Shown piece after piece: positions 42,699-52,432 of a stretch of 64,000 nt of DNA. Under the pieces are notes generated by a model. That model saw nothing but the letters and a program-made list of their open reading frames with translations. It did not search any database and was not told the origin of the DNA. Made by a program: the position numbers and the translations under genes. Position 1 is the stretch's first letter, and each line of letters starts with the position of its first letter. Origin of the DNA: an uncultured Kineothrix sp. Its GTDB lineage: Bacteria; Bacillota; Clostridia; Lachnospirales; Lachnospiraceae. The stretch is from contig CAJUSR010000016.1 of assembly GCA_910588855.1 (NCBI GenBank), forward strand, positions 19,570 to 83,569, written 5' to 3'.

Positions 42699-42726
42699 GC
42701 CCCGCTGCAAAAAGCGGGGCGCTTGG
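42699..42726 (+). terminator. hairpin between rhaA and the transporter genes
   Basis: GCCCCGCT (42699-42706) pairs with AGCGGGGC (42713-42720), followed by GCTTGGCTTTTT. The T-run is displaced by seven bases, so it may be a partial terminator that lowers read-through. A TATAAT at 42833-42838 could restart transcription for the transporter. Confidence 0.55.
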
Positions 42727-42894
42727 CTTTTTATGCGCTGCCGGACAGGGCTTTTGATATCCGGTTTTTATAATAAAACAAATTTACCCTAAATCCAAAA
42801 ATATTACGATTGTTTGCGTCTGATCCTCAACGATATAATAAAACAAAGAGTAGGAAATTGCAGTATTCCTAACAGCAAGAAGGAGGAGAAAGAG

Positions 42895-44400
42895 TTGTCG
42901 GAATATGTACTTGAATTAAAAGGCATTACCAAGATTTTCCCTGGCGTAAAAGCGTTGGACCATGTAAGTTTCCAGCTAAAGCCCGGCGAAATCCATGCAC
43001 TGATGGGCGAAAACGGTGCAGGTAAATCTACCTTTATTAAAGTAATAACAGGCGTACATAAAGCGGAAGAAGGTGAAATGTATCTTGACGGACAAAAAGT
43101 GGATTTTAAAGGGCCCAGGGATGCACAAAAGGCAGGTATTGCGGCGATTTACCAGCATGTAACGGCATATCCCCATCTGACCGTCACTGAAAATATCTTT
43201 ATGGGACATGAAATGAAGAAGCGGGGCGTCATCCAGTGGAAGGAAATGAATGATTTGGCGGATTCTTATTTAGAGGAATTGAATGCGGATTTTAAGTCAA
43301 CGGCAGAAATGGGTGCGCTTTCCGTGGCACAGCAGCAAATGGTAGAAATTGCTAAGGCCATTTCCATGAAAGCAAGGATTATAATTATGGATGAGCCGAC
43401 GGCGGCTTTGACCAAAAACGAGTCGGAACAGCTTTACAAGATTACGGAAAAACTAAGAGACGGCGGGGCTTCCGTTATTTTCATTTCCCATAGGTTTGAA
43501 GATATGTACCGTCTGGCCACGAGGGTTACCGTTTTTAGGGATTCCCAATATATTGGAAGCTATGATGTGAACGGTATTACCAATGCGGATTTGATTAAGG
43601 CGATGGTGGGGCGTGAAATCAGCGATATGTATCCCAAGCCGGAAGTGGAAATCGGGGAAGAAGTCCTGCGGGTGGAGAAATTGACGAGGATGGGCTATTT
43701 CAAAGATGTTAGTTTCAGCGTAAGGAAAGGGGAGATTCTCGGGCTGACCGGTCTGGTAGGGGCGGGAAGGACGGAAACTGTCCAGACGATTTATGGGGTG
43801 GAGCATTATGATTCCGGGAAAATGTACCTGAATGGAAAAGAAATTACAGTCAAAAACCCTTCCGATGCGCTGCGCCAGGGTATCGGGCTTCTGCCGGAGG
43901 ACAGGCAGCATCAAGGATTGATTTTGGACTGGGGCATCGGTCGGAATATTACGCTGACGGAAATTGCCAGCCTTGGAAAAAACGGGATGACAGATGAAAA
44001 AGCGGAGCGGGCAAAAGCGAAAGAGCTGGCGGAACGGGTAGATACCAAAGCGGTCACTATTTTTGATAAGGCAAGTTCTCTTTCCGGCGGTAACCAGCAG
44101 AAAATTGTAGTGGCCAAAATTCTTGCTTCCGATTTGAAGGTAATTATTTTGGATGAACCTACCAAAGGTGTGGATGTAGGGGCGAAAGCAGAAATTTATG
44201 AAATTATGGGCGAATTGGCAAAACAAGGTTACGCCATTATTATGATTTCTTCCGAAATGCCGGAAATCCTTGGTATGTCCGATCGGATTGTAGTTATGTG
44301 CGAAGGCCGGGTAACGGGCGAGCTGAAACGTGGGGAGGCGGCACAGGAAGAAATATTGAAGTTTGCGATGGCAAGATCACCGAAGGCGGCGAAAAATTAG
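42895..44400 (+). CDS. rhamnose-type sugar ABC importer, double ATPase
   Basis: 501 residues from TTG 42895, with AAGGAGG at 42880-42886; the ATG at 42814 is far from any such site. Two ATPase halves: Walker A GENGAGKST and LSVAQQQMVEIAKA with MDEPTAALT in the first, degenerate LVGAGRTE and SLSGGNQQKIVVAK with DEPTKGVD in the second. This is the RbsA/RhaT(ABC) type serving pentose and deoxysugar importers. Its place between rhaA and rhaM shows that rhamnose is the substrate. Confidence 0.9.
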   Translation: MSEYVLELKGITKIFPGVKALDHVSFQLKPGEIHALMGENGAGKSTFIKVITGVHKAEEGEMYLDGQKVDFKGPRDAQKAGIAAIYQHVTAYPHLTVTENIFMGHEMKKRGVIQWKEMNDLADSYLEELNADFKSTAEMGALSVAQQQMVEIAKAISMKARIIIMDEPTAALTKNESEQLYKITEKLRDGGASVIFISHRFEDMYRLATRVTVFRDSQYIGSYDVNGITNADLIKAMVGREISDMYPKPEVEIGEEVLRVEKLTRMGYFKDVSFSVRKGEILGLTGLVGAGRTETVQTIYGVEHYDSGKMYLNGKEITVKNPSDALRQGIGLLPEDRQHQGLILDWGIGRNITLTEIASLGKNGMTDEKAERAKAKELAERVDTKAVTIFDKASSLSGGNQQKIVVAKILASDLKVIILDEPTKGVDVGAKAEIYEIMGELAKQGYAIIMISSEMPEILGMSDRIVVMCEGRVTGELKRGEAAQEEILKFAMARSPKAAKN

Positions 44401-44411
44401 GAGGGCTAAGG

Positions 44412-45413
44412 ATGGAAAAGAAGAAATTCGACTGGAAAAAAATCACTGGCTCCCGCGAAATGAGCTTGGTGATTGTATTAATTGTATTGTGTGTGTTTGT
44501 TCAAATAAGGAACAGTTCTTTCCTGACAGGGGAAACGCTGGAGGATATGTTCCGAAACTATGCGGTTATTTTTATCCTGGCATTAGGGATGATGTGTGTG
44601 CTGCTTACAGGAGGCATTGACATTTCCATCGGCTCAACGCTGGCTTTTTCAGGGATGGCAGCCGGGCTTGTCATGAGGGATTATATGATTCCGACCCCTG
44701 TTTCCTTCCTTTTGTCGATGGCAATCGGCGCAGGTTTGGGGCTGGTAATTGGGGTGGTAATTACAAAAGGAAAGGTGCCGCCTATTGTATGTACTTTGGG
44801 TTTTATGAATATCTACCGGGGTCTTACCTACTTGATTGCCAAAAGCCAGTGGGTAGCAGCATACCAGTTTACCGATAGCTTTAAAAATTTTGCATTGACC
44901 AAATACCTTGGATTTGGGATTGTGAACAATATGATTGCGGTAACTATTTACTGCTATATTATTTTCTTCGTAGTGATGAAATGGACTACCGTTGGGCGTC
45001 GCGTTTATGCGGTAGGCTCCAATGCGGAAGCGGCAGCCGTGTCCGGCATTAATATCAACCATGTGAAAATGGGTGTCTATACATTGATGGGCTTTTTATG
45101 CGGGCTGGGAGGTTCCCTTTGGACATCGCTTTATAAATCGGCCCAGGGCGATATGGCTACCGGCATTGAAATGGATGTTATCGCGGCCTGTGTCGTAGGG
45201 GGTGTGAGCCTGACAGGCGGGCGCGGTTCTGTAGTAGGCGTGTTTTTAGGCTCATTGACGATAGCTATTATCGGCAAAGCCCTTCCTCTAATCGGGGTTT
45301 CCCAATTCTGGCAGAGCGCAATCAAAGGGCTGATTATCCTTGTGGCCGTAGTATTGAACGTATTGGCACAAAGGACGATGGATAAAAACAACCTGAAAAG
45401 GAGGGAAATGTAA
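44412..45413 (+). CDS. rhamnose ABC importer permease 1
   Basis: 333 residues from ATG 44412 (AGGAGGGC upstream). An RbsC-type permease with about eight to ten membrane helices and the signature LLTGGIDISIGS (ribose/rhamnose class) plus GSNAEAAAVSGI, the loop that contacts the ATPase. Its stop overlaps the start of the second permease by one base. Confidence 0.9.
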   Translation: MEKKKFDWKKITGSREMSLVIVLIVLCVFVQIRNSSFLTGETLEDMFRNYAVIFILALGMMCVLLTGGIDISIGSTLAFSGMAAGLVMRDYMIPTPVSFLLSMAIGAGLGLVIGVVITKGKVPPIVCTLGFMNIYRGLTYLIAKSQWVAAYQFTDSFKNFALTKYLGFGIVNNMIAVTIYCYIIFFVVMKWTTVGRRVYAVGSNAEAAAVSGININHVKMGVYTLMGFLCGLGGSLWTSLYKSAQGDMATGIEMDVIAACVVGGVSLTGGRGSVVGVFLGSLTIAIIGKALPLIGVSQFWQSAIKGLIILVAVVLNVLAQRTMDKNNLKRREM

Positions 45414-46417
45414 TGGCGACAAAATTAGGAAGAACGATTATTGCAGAACAGCCTTTTTCATGGAAAACATTTTTCCTGAAATGGGAGTGGCTGCTGGTTA
45501 TCTTATTTCTTGGCATCAATGTGATGAATGCCAGCCTCTCCGAGTATTACTTAAGCGGTGCAGGGTTGTTTAATGCGACCAACTCTTTTCTTGAGAAAGC
45601 TTTTGTAGCATTGCCGATGGCTTATATTCTGGTATTGGGGGATATTGATATTTCGGTAGGTTCCACGGCATGTCTTTCCGCAGTGATGCTGGCATATTTC
45701 TATAATTTGGGTGTGCCGATGGGGCTATGCATTGTTATCTGCCTTTTGACGGGCACTATCTGTGGAGCAATCAACGGATTGATTTTAACAAAATTTACGG
45801 AGCTTGCCCCTATGATCGTCACTTTAGGGACCCAAATCCTTTACCGGGGCATTGCGGAAGCGATGCTTGGCGATGAAGCCAGAGGCGGGCTTTCTAACGT
45901 GAAATGGTTTTCCAATTTGTACTGGGGGAAAGTCGGGATTATTCCGATTATGTTAATCTGCTTTGTTGTCTGTGCGGTGGTTTTTGGTTTTGTACTCCAT
46001 AAGACTTTTTTTGGAAGAAGGCTGTATGCCATCGGAGCCAACAAACTGGCGGCAGAATATGCGGGCATTAAAGTGCAGAAAATACGAATGATTGTGTTTA
46101 CCCTCACCGGGACTTTTGCAGCGGTAACGGCTATCTTCCTTGCGGCGAGGATGGGAAGCACAAGGGCGGACATTGCAACCGGTTATGAATTGGAGGCAAT
46201 CGCTATGGCAGTGCTGGGCGGGTTCAGCACGGATGGGGGCAAAGGGAAGTTCCCCGGGCTTATTCTTGCGATTTTCATAGTGGGTATGCTGCGGTATGGG
46301 CTTGGACTTATCAATATAGCATCCCAGTTTATGTTGGTAGTTATCGGCGCTTTGTTGATTATTACTGTTATGCTGCCTAATATTAAGTCCATGTTTAAGA
46401 TAAAAAAGAAAGCATAA
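45413..46417 (+). CDS. rhamnose ABC importer permease 2
   Basis: 334 residues, the same family as the preceding gene: LVLGDIDISVGSTACLSAVM and AIGANKLAAEYAGIKV. Two different permeases of this class are the hallmark of RhaPQ-type importers. A GGAGGGAAATG site precedes ATG 45413. Confidence 0.9.
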   Translation: MATKLGRTIIAEQPFSWKTFFLKWEWLLVILFLGINVMNASLSEYYLSGAGLFNATNSFLEKAFVALPMAYILVLGDIDISVGSTACLSAVMLAYFYNLGVPMGLCIVICLLTGTICGAINGLILTKFTELAPMIVTLGTQILYRGIAEAMLGDEARGGLSNVKWFSNLYWGKVGIIPIMLICFVVCAVVFGFVLHKTFFGRRLYAIGANKLAAEYAGIKVQKIRMIVFTLTGTFAAVTAIFLAARMGSTRADIATGYELEAIAMAVLGGFSTDGGKGKFPGLILAIFIVGMLRYGLGLINIASQFMLVVIGALLIITVMLPNIKSMFKIKKKA

Positions 46418-46520
46418 ATTACGGTACTTTGCAGGGAACCTATAAGGTGGATGATAGGTATGCCGGGGGAACTGCTTTGTATAAATAACAATTCATCATA
46501 GAAATGGGAGGAATGAAGGA

Positions 46521-47657
46521 ATGAAGAAAAAAGTATTAAGCGTATTGCTTGCAGCTAGCATGATTAGCGCATTGCTTGCAGGATGTGGTTCCACACCGGC
46601 ACAGACAGATGCACCCGCTGCAGAAGAGGCGGCTCCGGCAGAGGAAGAGGCAGCCCCTGCAGAAGCAGCTTCTGCAGAAGAAGCTCCGGCAGCAGAAGGT
46701 GAAGCGGCAGCAGCAGGCGAAGGAACATTTGCCCTTGTAACCAAGTCCGCAGGAAACCCTTATAACGAAAGGGAAGCAGCAGGGTTTGAAGAAGCGATGA
46801 AGGCAATGGGATATTCCGACAGCCAGATTATTATCAGGCATCCGGAATCTGCTACGGCAGACGCACAGATTACAACGATTAATGAATTGATTTCGCAGAA
46901 CGTAAGTGCAATCGCAATTGCAGCAAACGATATGGATGCATTGCAGCCCGTTTGCGAGCAGGCAGCGTCACAGGGTATCAAGATTATTTCTCTGGATTCT
47001 ACAGTGAATGCAGCCAGCCGTATGACACACGTGAATCAGGCCGGTACACAGATTATCGGCCAGACATTGATGGATGCGGTAAAAGATTTGGCAGGCGGCG
47101 AAGGCCAGTGGGCAATCTTATCCGCAACCAGCCAGGCTTCCAACCAAAACGCATGGATTGCAGCAATGAAAGAAGTTATGGAAGGCGAAGATTATGCAGG
47201 GCTGGAATTGGTAGAAGTGGCTTATGGCGATGACGAATACCAGAAATCAGTTGACCAGACACAGGCATTGCTTACTAACTATCCTGATTTAAAAGTTATC
47301 TGCGCTCCTACCACAGTAGGTATTATGGCAGCGGCAGGCGTATTGCAGGATAAAAACTCCGAAGTGAAGTTAACAGGCCTCGGGCTGCCTTCCGAAATGG
47401 CAGATTATATCGGAACAGACAATGTATGCCCTTATATGTACTTATGGAACCCCATTGATGTAGGCCGTCTTGGCGCATATACATCGGTAGCATTGGTAAA
47501 CGGAGATATCACAGGTGCAGCAGGCGAAACATTTACGGCAGGCGAAATGGGCGGTTATGAAATCGTAGAAGCTTCTGACGGCGGTACGGAAATCATCGTT
47601 GGACCTCCTTTCGCATTTACACCTGAAAACATTGATGAATGGAAGTCTGTATATTAA
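46521..47657 (+). CDS. rhamnose ABC importer substrate-binding lipoprotein
   Basis: 378 residues. The signal ends in the lipobox LLAGC (Cys22) and is followed by a low-complexity Ala/Glu/Pro linker (residues 24-70). The sugar-binding domain has VTKSAGNPYNEREAAGFEEA, NVSAIAIAANDMDALQPVC and IISLDSTVNAASRMTHVNQA. It delivers sugar to the two permeases encoded upstream. ATG 46521 follows GGGAGGAATG. Confidence 0.9.
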   Translation: MKKKVLSVLLAASMISALLAGCGSTPAQTDAPAAEEAAPAEEEAAPAEAASAEEAPAAEGEAAAAGEGTFALVTKSAGNPYNEREAAGFEEAMKAMGYSDSQIIIRHPESATADAQITTINELISQNVSAIAIAANDMDALQPVCEQAASQGIKIISLDSTVNAASRMTHVNQAGTQIIGQTLMDAVKDLAGGEGQWAILSATSQASNQNAWIAAMKEVMEGEDYAGLELVEVAYGDDEYQKSVDQTQALLTNYPDLKVICAPTTVGIMAAAGVLQDKNSEVKLTGLGLPSEMADYIGTDNVCPYMYLWNPIDVGRLGAYTSVALVNGDITGAAGETFTAGEMGGYEIVEASDGGTEIIVGPPFAFTPENIDEWKSVY

Positions 47658-47671
47658 AAGAGGCGGAAGCA

Positions 47672-47983
47672 ATGATAAAAACATTTAAAATGAAATTATA
47701 TCCGGGCATGGAAGCGGAATATGAAAAAAGGCACAATCAGCTTTGGCCGGAAATGATTGACATGATTCATGAACATGGCGGCAAAAATTATACGATTGCC
47801 CTGGACCCGGAAACATTAACTCTTTTCGGATATATTGAAATTGAAGACGAGGAGTTGTGGAATAAAGGGGCGGATACGGCAATCAACCGCAAATGGTGGG
47901 ATTTTATGGCGGATATTATGGAGACAAACCCGGACAACAGCCCGGTATGCCATGATTTAAAGCCGCTGTTCCATCTGGATTAA
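47672..47983 (+). CDS. rhaM: L-rhamnose mutarotase
   Basis: 103 residues. ATG 47672, eight bases after AGAGGCGG, opens MIKTFKMKLYPGMEAEYEKR, the RhaM start with the catalytic His in RHNQLWPEM and DFMADIMETNPDNSP with the WW pair (KWWDF) at the C-terminus. It speeds the exchange between alpha and beta forms of L-rhamnose entering the cell. Confidence 0.95.
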   Translation: MIKTFKMKLYPGMEAEYEKRHNQLWPEMIDMIHEHGGKNYTIALDPETLTLFGYIEIEDEELWNKGADTAINRKWWDFMADIMETNPDNSPVCHDLKPLFHLD

Positions 47984-48001
47984 GAAAAAACGGAAAACAG
48001 G

Positions 48002-48042
48002 AAAGCATTCCTTAAGCTTTGTGAAGCTTAGGGAATGCTTTT
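48002..48042 (+). terminator. rho-independent terminator of the rhamnose operon
   Basis: AAGCATTCCTTAAGCTT (48002-48018) pairs with AAGCTTAGGGAATGCTT with one mismatch and a four-base loop, then TTTA. It closes the transporter-rhaM unit and may also end the decayed gene that reads toward it from the right. Confidence 0.85.
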
Positions 48043-48088
48043 AACGTAAGTAAAGTGCTTTATCCCTCTGTTCATAATTTCAATATCG

Positions 48089-48241
48089 CTAACCATTTAA
48101 ATCTCCCTCCAATCTTCTAATAAAATCTATAGGGTTTAGCATCTGAATTTCGTTTGTCTTATGCTTTAATAGCCTGTCATCTGTAGAAAGGAAACAGTCA
48201 CAAGATGAATATATTGCACAGGCTATATGGTAAGCGTCTTT
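48089..48241 (-). pseudogene. C-terminal remnant of a PIN-domain toxin
   Basis: On the minus strand the frame reads KDAYHIACAIYSSCDCFLST and DDRLLKHKTNEIQMLNP, then IDFIRRLEGDL and a stop at 48089-48091. This is the C-terminal half of a VapC-like PIN ribonuclease (the conserved Asp-Asp and NP motifs). The N-terminal half with the first catalytic Asp is missing. A second short frame starts within its end (ATG 48096). The module is dead. Confidence 0.6.
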
Positions 48242-48331
48242 TGTTTATTTTATACTGCCACGAGAAAGTTTACAAGGTCTGCACCATTCAAAAATGCCCC
48301 ACATGGTTTCCAATACAGGACATTTATCTCA

Positions 48332-49201
48332 TTAGTCTTTCCAGTGGCGTCTATAAGATAGAGGGGTCATGGATTCTCTTGCTTTGAATAGGTTGATAAA
48401 ATGGCTGACATTGTGCATGCCGCAGGCAAAAGCGATTTCCCCCACCGGCATGTGGGTATATTTCAGAAGTTCTTTGGCATAGGTAATCCTCGTATTGACG
48501 AGGTAATCCTGAATCGTAATGCCCATGTAGCGTTTAAATTCCCGGGAAAGGTAGTATTTGCTTATATGCTGAAGGCTGGCAAGCTGTTCGAGGGAAGGGT
48601 CTTCCTGAAAGTGGGTGTCGATGTATTTGGAGCATCCCTGTACATAGGGAGGGATATCAAAAGAGGATGTACGGCCGGTAAAATTCAGGATAAGCAGTTT
48701 TGTCAACAAGCTTAAAATCAGCTGGGAGGTGACAAGTTCGCTGGCAGCAGTCTTGTCCTGGTTTATGGCGATGATTTGCCGAAGGTCGGATTCAAAAGCG
48801 GCCTTCTCCGGAATGTCCGGGATGTAGAAGCCGTTTCTTTCAAATTCCTGATAATAGCCCAAGGAGGAACTTCCATAAAAATGGAGCCATAAAAATTCCC
48901 ACTGGGGGCCTTCCAGAGCATAATAGCGGTGATGCTTTTTGCAGTGGATAAAGAAACACTGGCCGGCGGATAGAGTATATTCGCCGGACTCGTATTGTAA
49001 ACGTCCGTTGCCGGAGAGGGTATATAGGATAAGGAAAGAATTTAAATTCTTACGCTCGGTAAAATAGGGGGGCATGGTTTTGAAGTAACCGGCTTCCTGC
49101 ATGTAGAAGAAAGAAGATTTGGCAAGCTGGGTTGGGGTGTTGATGAGGCGGACGGAATCGTCCGTCCATGTGAGGGATGCGCGCTCCAAGTATCGGTTCA
49201 T
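48332..49201 (-). CDS. AraC-family regulator, probable rhamnose regulator
   Basis: 289 residues. A cupin sensor (SGNGRLQYESGEYTLSAGQC, FIHCKKHHRYYALEG) precedes two helix-turn-helix motifs (LEQLASLQHISKYYLSREF and VGEIAFACGMHNVSHFINLF). It lies beside the rhamnose genes and divergent from the isomerase-like gene at 49468. I infer that it activates the promoter at 39883-39941. GGAACC-type purines precede the start. Confidence 0.85.
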   Translation of the reverse strand: MNRYLERASLTWTDDSVRLINTPTQLAKSSFFYMQEAGYFKTMPPYFTERKNLNSFLILYTLSGNGRLQYESGEYTLSAGQCFFIHCKKHHRYYALEGPQWEFLWLHFYGSSSLGYYQEFERNGFYIPDIPEKAAFESDLRQIIAINQDKTAASELVTSQLILSLLTKLLILNFTGRTSSFDIPPYVQGCSKYIDTHFQEDPSLEQLASLQHISKYYLSREFKRYMGITIQDYLVNTRITYAKELLKYTHMPVGEIAFACGMHNVSHFINLFKARESMTPLSYRRHWKD

Positions 49202-49467
49202 AAAGGTTCCTTTCCTGCTTTTTTAGAGCAATAAACTATTATTTTATGGCAACAGTATGGGATGTAAATCATAAAAAATGCTTATATAATAGTATTTATA
49301 AAAGAGATATATTAGTACAATATACTATTATATATCATTGCGGAAAAAAAGGGAAGAAGATGGAATAGAAATCATTTTCAATCCCAGGTTTGTGTCGGCG
49401 CGGCATCCGCAAACTGAAAAGCCAAATCGGCTTTGTATAAAAAAGCCGCGCAGAAATGAGGTAAAAA

Positions 49468-50970
49468 ATGAAAAAATTAAAGGCAACGAAAAGGGCAAGG
49501 ATTGGGATTTACACAATGGGACTGAAGACTTATTGGAGCCAATTTACAGGGCTGCGGGAAAGGATGCTGGAGTACGGAGGGTTTATCGCAAAAAAAATTG
49601 AAGAGATGGGGGCAGAGGTTTTCTTTTATGGGCTGGTGGACAGCGAAGAAGAGGGAAGGAAGTGCGGGGAGTTTTTTAACGAGAAGGGGGTAAATCTTGT
49701 TTTTGCCCATGCAGGAACTTATGTGACAAGCGCGTCGGTGCTTCCGGTGCATCAGATTTGTAAAGCGCCTGTGGTGATTTTGAATTTACAGCCCACTGCG
49801 AAAATAAATTATTTGCAGACATCGACAGGGGAATGGCTGGCGCATTGCGGCGCATGCCCGGTGCCGGAGCTGGCGAATGCTTTCCATAGGGCAGGGGTTG
49901 CTTACCGGTGTATTAATGGGCTGCTGGGGATGGACTATACGCCCAAGATATCGGTTACGGATGAAAATACGGCGGAAAGGCCGGAAGCGAAACGGGCATG
50001 GAAGGAAATCGGGGAATGGGTACAGGCGGCGGAGGTAAAAGCTGCATTGCAATATTGTCGGTTTGGTTTCCTGGGGAATAATTATAGCGGCATGTTGGAT
50101 TTATATTCGGATTTTACAATGATACAAGCCCAGACAGGAGCCCATGTAGAACTGCTTGAGATGTGTGATTTGGACAGGATGATGGGGGAAGTGACAGAAG
50201 CGGAAATAGAGGAAAAGAAAAAGGAAATCGAAGGGTTTTTTACTATCAGCGATGACGTGTCAGCAGACCCTTTGGCACAAAAACCTACAAAAGAACAGTT
50301 GGATTGGTCGGCAAAAGTGGCGGCAGCACAGGAGCGGCTGGTAAAAGAATATCGTTTGGACGGATTGGCTTATTATTATCATGGTGCGCCGGATGGGGCT
50401 TATGAGAAACTTCAGTCAGGGTTTATTGTAGGGCACTCTTTATTGACGGCAAAAGGCATTCCTTGTGCAGGGGAAGGGGATTTGAAAACCTGTCTTGCCA
50501 TGAAAATATGTGATATTGTAGGAAAAGGCGGTTCGTTCTGCGAAATCGTAGTAACAGATTACGAAGAAGGCACCATCCTGCTGGGGCATGACGGACCGTT
50601 CCACTTGGCGATTGCCCAGGGCAAACCGCTGCTGCGGGGCTTGGGGGTTTATCATGGGAAGCAGGGAACGGGCGTTTCCGTAGAGGCAAAGGTGCGTGCG
50701 GGAGAGATTACTAATCTGGGATGCACACAGACGGCAGATGGCAGGCTGAAATTTATCATTACGGAAGCGGAAGCAACGGATGCACAGATTATGACGATAG
50801 GCAATACCCAGACCCACGTACGTTTCCATAAAGACCCTGACGCCTATATGGACGAATGGTTTGCGCAAGCCCCTACCCACCACTTTGCTATGAGCGTTGG
50901 GCATAATGGGAGATTGTTTGAAAAAATAGCGGATTTGCTTGGAGTGACAGCGGTGGTTTTGGATAAATAA
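49468..50970 (+). CDS. L-arabinose/L-fucose isomerase-like protein
   Basis: 500 residues from ATG 49468 (AATGAGGTAA upstream). The fold of AraA/FucI isomerases is visible: ARIGIYTMGLKTYWSQFTGL, FAHAGTYVTSASVLPV, LGNNYSGMLDLYSDF, GEGDLKTCLAMKI and GHDGPFHLAIAQ. Catalytic Glu and metal His candidates are in SFCEIVVTDYEEG and THHFAMSVGH. It is not L-rhamnose isomerase, which is already present; the family accepts several aldoses. Its position next to a rhamnose-type AraC gene suggests use of a related deoxysugar or pentose. Confidence 0.8.
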   Translation: MKKLKATKRARIGIYTMGLKTYWSQFTGLRERMLEYGGFIAKKIEEMGAEVFFYGLVDSEEEGRKCGEFFNEKGVNLVFAHAGTYVTSASVLPVHQICKAPVVILNLQPTAKINYLQTSTGEWLAHCGACPVPELANAFHRAGVAYRCINGLLGMDYTPKISVTDENTAERPEAKRAWKEIGEWVQAAEVKAALQYCRFGFLGNNYSGMLDLYSDFTMIQAQTGAHVELLEMCDLDRMMGEVTEAEIEEKKKEIEGFFTISDDVSADPLAQKPTKEQLDWSAKVAAAQERLVKEYRLDGLAYYYHGAPDGAYEKLQSGFIVGHSLLTAKGIPCAGEGDLKTCLAMKICDIVGKGGSFCEIVVTDYEEGTILLGHDGPFHLAIAQGKPLLRGLGVYHGKQGTGVSVEAKVRAGEITNLGCTQTADGRLKFIITEAEATDAQIMTIGNTQTHVRFHKDPDAYMDEWFAQAPTHHFAMSVGHNGRLFEKIADLLGVTAVVLDK

Positions 50971-51117
50971 CGGATTAGTTACACCACGTTTTACAACTGA
51001 TTGGAGGACATGCAAGGACAGTTGAAGAGTGGATTGATAAGGACAATATCATCAACCGGTGCATTATTTTCTGTAAAGTGTTCAATGAGCAGGAAAAATA
51101 GAATGGAATGATATAAA

Positions 51118-51208
51118 AAGCAGTTGGCATAATCTGAGAATCATTTCGTATCAAAATAACAGCATAAAGGCGCATGGAACAGTAGATTGTAAACCATGCG
51201 TCTTTTTT
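51118..51208 (+). repeat. direct repeat copy A, ending in a terminator
   Basis: GCAGTTGGCATAATC at 51118 begins a stretch of about 90 bp that recurs at 52433-52523. It ends with GGCGCATGG (51169-51177) pairing to CCATGCGTC (51194-51202) and six T, a good terminator. The two copies bracket the sdpR-sdpI pair. Bases 50971-51117 contain only short broken frames. Confidence 0.7.
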
Positions 51209-51306
51209 GCCATATAGGATTCGGGTGTCAAAAACCCTGTCCGGCAGACCGTAGATTTTTCTAATAATTAGAGTATAGAACTATTTAAAAAAATTTTAAA
51301 TAATTC

Positions 51307-51335
51307 TTGACTGCCTTATACATATTTCGTATAAT
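51307..51335 (+). promoter_or_regulatory. promoter of the sdpRI pair
   Basis: TTGACT (51307-51312) and TATAAT (51330-51335) have a 17-bp gap. ATTTCGTATAATC lies directly at the start of transcription and may be bound by the regulator itself, as SdpR does. Confidence 0.7.
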
Positions 51336-51370
51336 CTATTTAAAGATTTATTGAAATAGGGGGCGATATA

Positions 51371-51640
51371 TTGGCGGTAAATGAAATACTTGCAGCGTTG
51401 GCAGATGAAAACCGAAGAAAAATTTTGCATAAATTAAAGGAGGGAAAAATAAGTTCCGGTGATTTAGCAAATGCTTTGGGCATGACGCCGCAAGCCCTAT
51501 CATATCACTTATCAAAGTTAAAAAAGGCAGATTTAATTTATGAGACAAGATTTAAGAACTTTATTTATTATGAATTAAATTTATCTGTACTTGATGAAAC
51601 TATCATGTGGATTAACGAGTTACGAGGGGGTCAGAAATGA
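51371..51640 (+). CDS. sdpR: ArsR-family autorepressor, SdpR-like
   Basis: 89 residues from TTG 51371 after AGGGGGCG. The winged helix is ILAALADENRRKILHKLKEG and LGMTPQALSYHLSKLKKADL, without metal-binding Cys. SdpR-type proteins repress their own operon and are taken out of action when the paired membrane protein meets its signal peptide. It overlaps the next gene by four bases (ATGA). Confidence 0.85.
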   Translation: MAVNEILAALADENRRKILHKLKEGKISSGDLANALGMTPQALSYHLSKLKKADLIYETRFKNFIYYELNLSVLDETIMWINELRGGQK

Positions 51641-52293
51641 AAACAAAGAAAACAGTATATTATATTTTGATGTATCTTCCTTTAGTGATTGTTTTGATTG
51701 CATTGCCATATCTTCCCGAAAAAATTCCTGCCCATTACGGATTTGACAATCAGGTTGACCGTTGGGGAAACAAATATGAGGCTTTGCTGTTTCCAATAAT
51801 AAGTCTCTTAATGGGGTATTTTCTGCTTAGAATGGCAAAATTGGCGGCGAAGCAGGAAGGACATGGGGAAAACAATAAAAATGTTACCATCATTGTAGGC
51901 ATTTTATTGCTGGTATTGTTTAATGCCTTGAATGCCTATTCCCTTTACACAAGCTTGCACAAAGTTGAAAATTTATCATCTGTTTCATTGGATATTGGTC
52001 AGCTTGTTTTTGGTATCATTGGCGTGTTGATGATTGTTCTAGGAAATGTCATGCCTAAGCTGCGGATGAACTCTACGATAGGGCTAAGGACACCTTGGAG
52101 CATGAAAAATGAAGTAATATGGAAAAAATGCCAACATATAGGAGGGATTTCCTTTATCATTGGGGGGATTATTATAATAGGCATTTGTATAGCTATGAAA
52201 GGTACTTCTTGTTTACTGTCTGTTTTAGGGGTATGGGCAATTCTGATAGTTATTGATGTTTTCTTAACATATATAGTTGCTAAAAGGAACTGA
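51637..52293 (+). CDS. sdpI: SdpI/YhfL-family immunity or signalling membrane protein
   Basis: 218 residues, six predicted membrane helices. The N-terminal DUF1648 region shows IPAHYGFDNQVDRWGNKYEA; the SdpI domain shows GNVMPKLRMNSTIGLRTPWS. In Bacillus SdpI protects against the SdpC toxin and traps SdpR. No sdpC-like toxin gene is in the window, so the pair may be immunity only or answer another peptide. Confidence 0.88.
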   Translation: MKTKKTVYYILMYLPLVIVLIALPYLPEKIPAHYGFDNQVDRWGNKYEALLFPIISLLMGYFLLRMAKLAAKQEGHGENNKNVTIIVGILLLVLFNALNAYSLYTSLHKVENLSSVSLDIGQLVFGIIGVLMIVLGNVMPKLRMNSTIGLRTPWSMKNEVIWKKCQHIGGISFIIGGIIIIGICIAMKGTSCLLSVLGVWAILIVIDVFLTYIVAKRN

Positions 52294-52432
52294 TATAATA
52301 TAAGCTTCGGCTTTTCAGTATTATCAGTAAAAAGAAAGACATATAAAAACTTAATATAGAAACGGTTGAGGATATGCAGAACCAAAGTGATTATCACTTG
52401 AAGAATTAAAAGAACTTGAAGCCGAGGTTATG

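Noticed and set aside
43453..44226. 257-codon frame antisense to the sugar ATPase gene
   Set aside because: Shadow of a clear double-ATPase gene; no motifs.
51000..51117. Possible recombinase fragment after the isomerase-like gene
   Set aside because: Short broken frames only; none carries a recombinase motif that can be pointed to.
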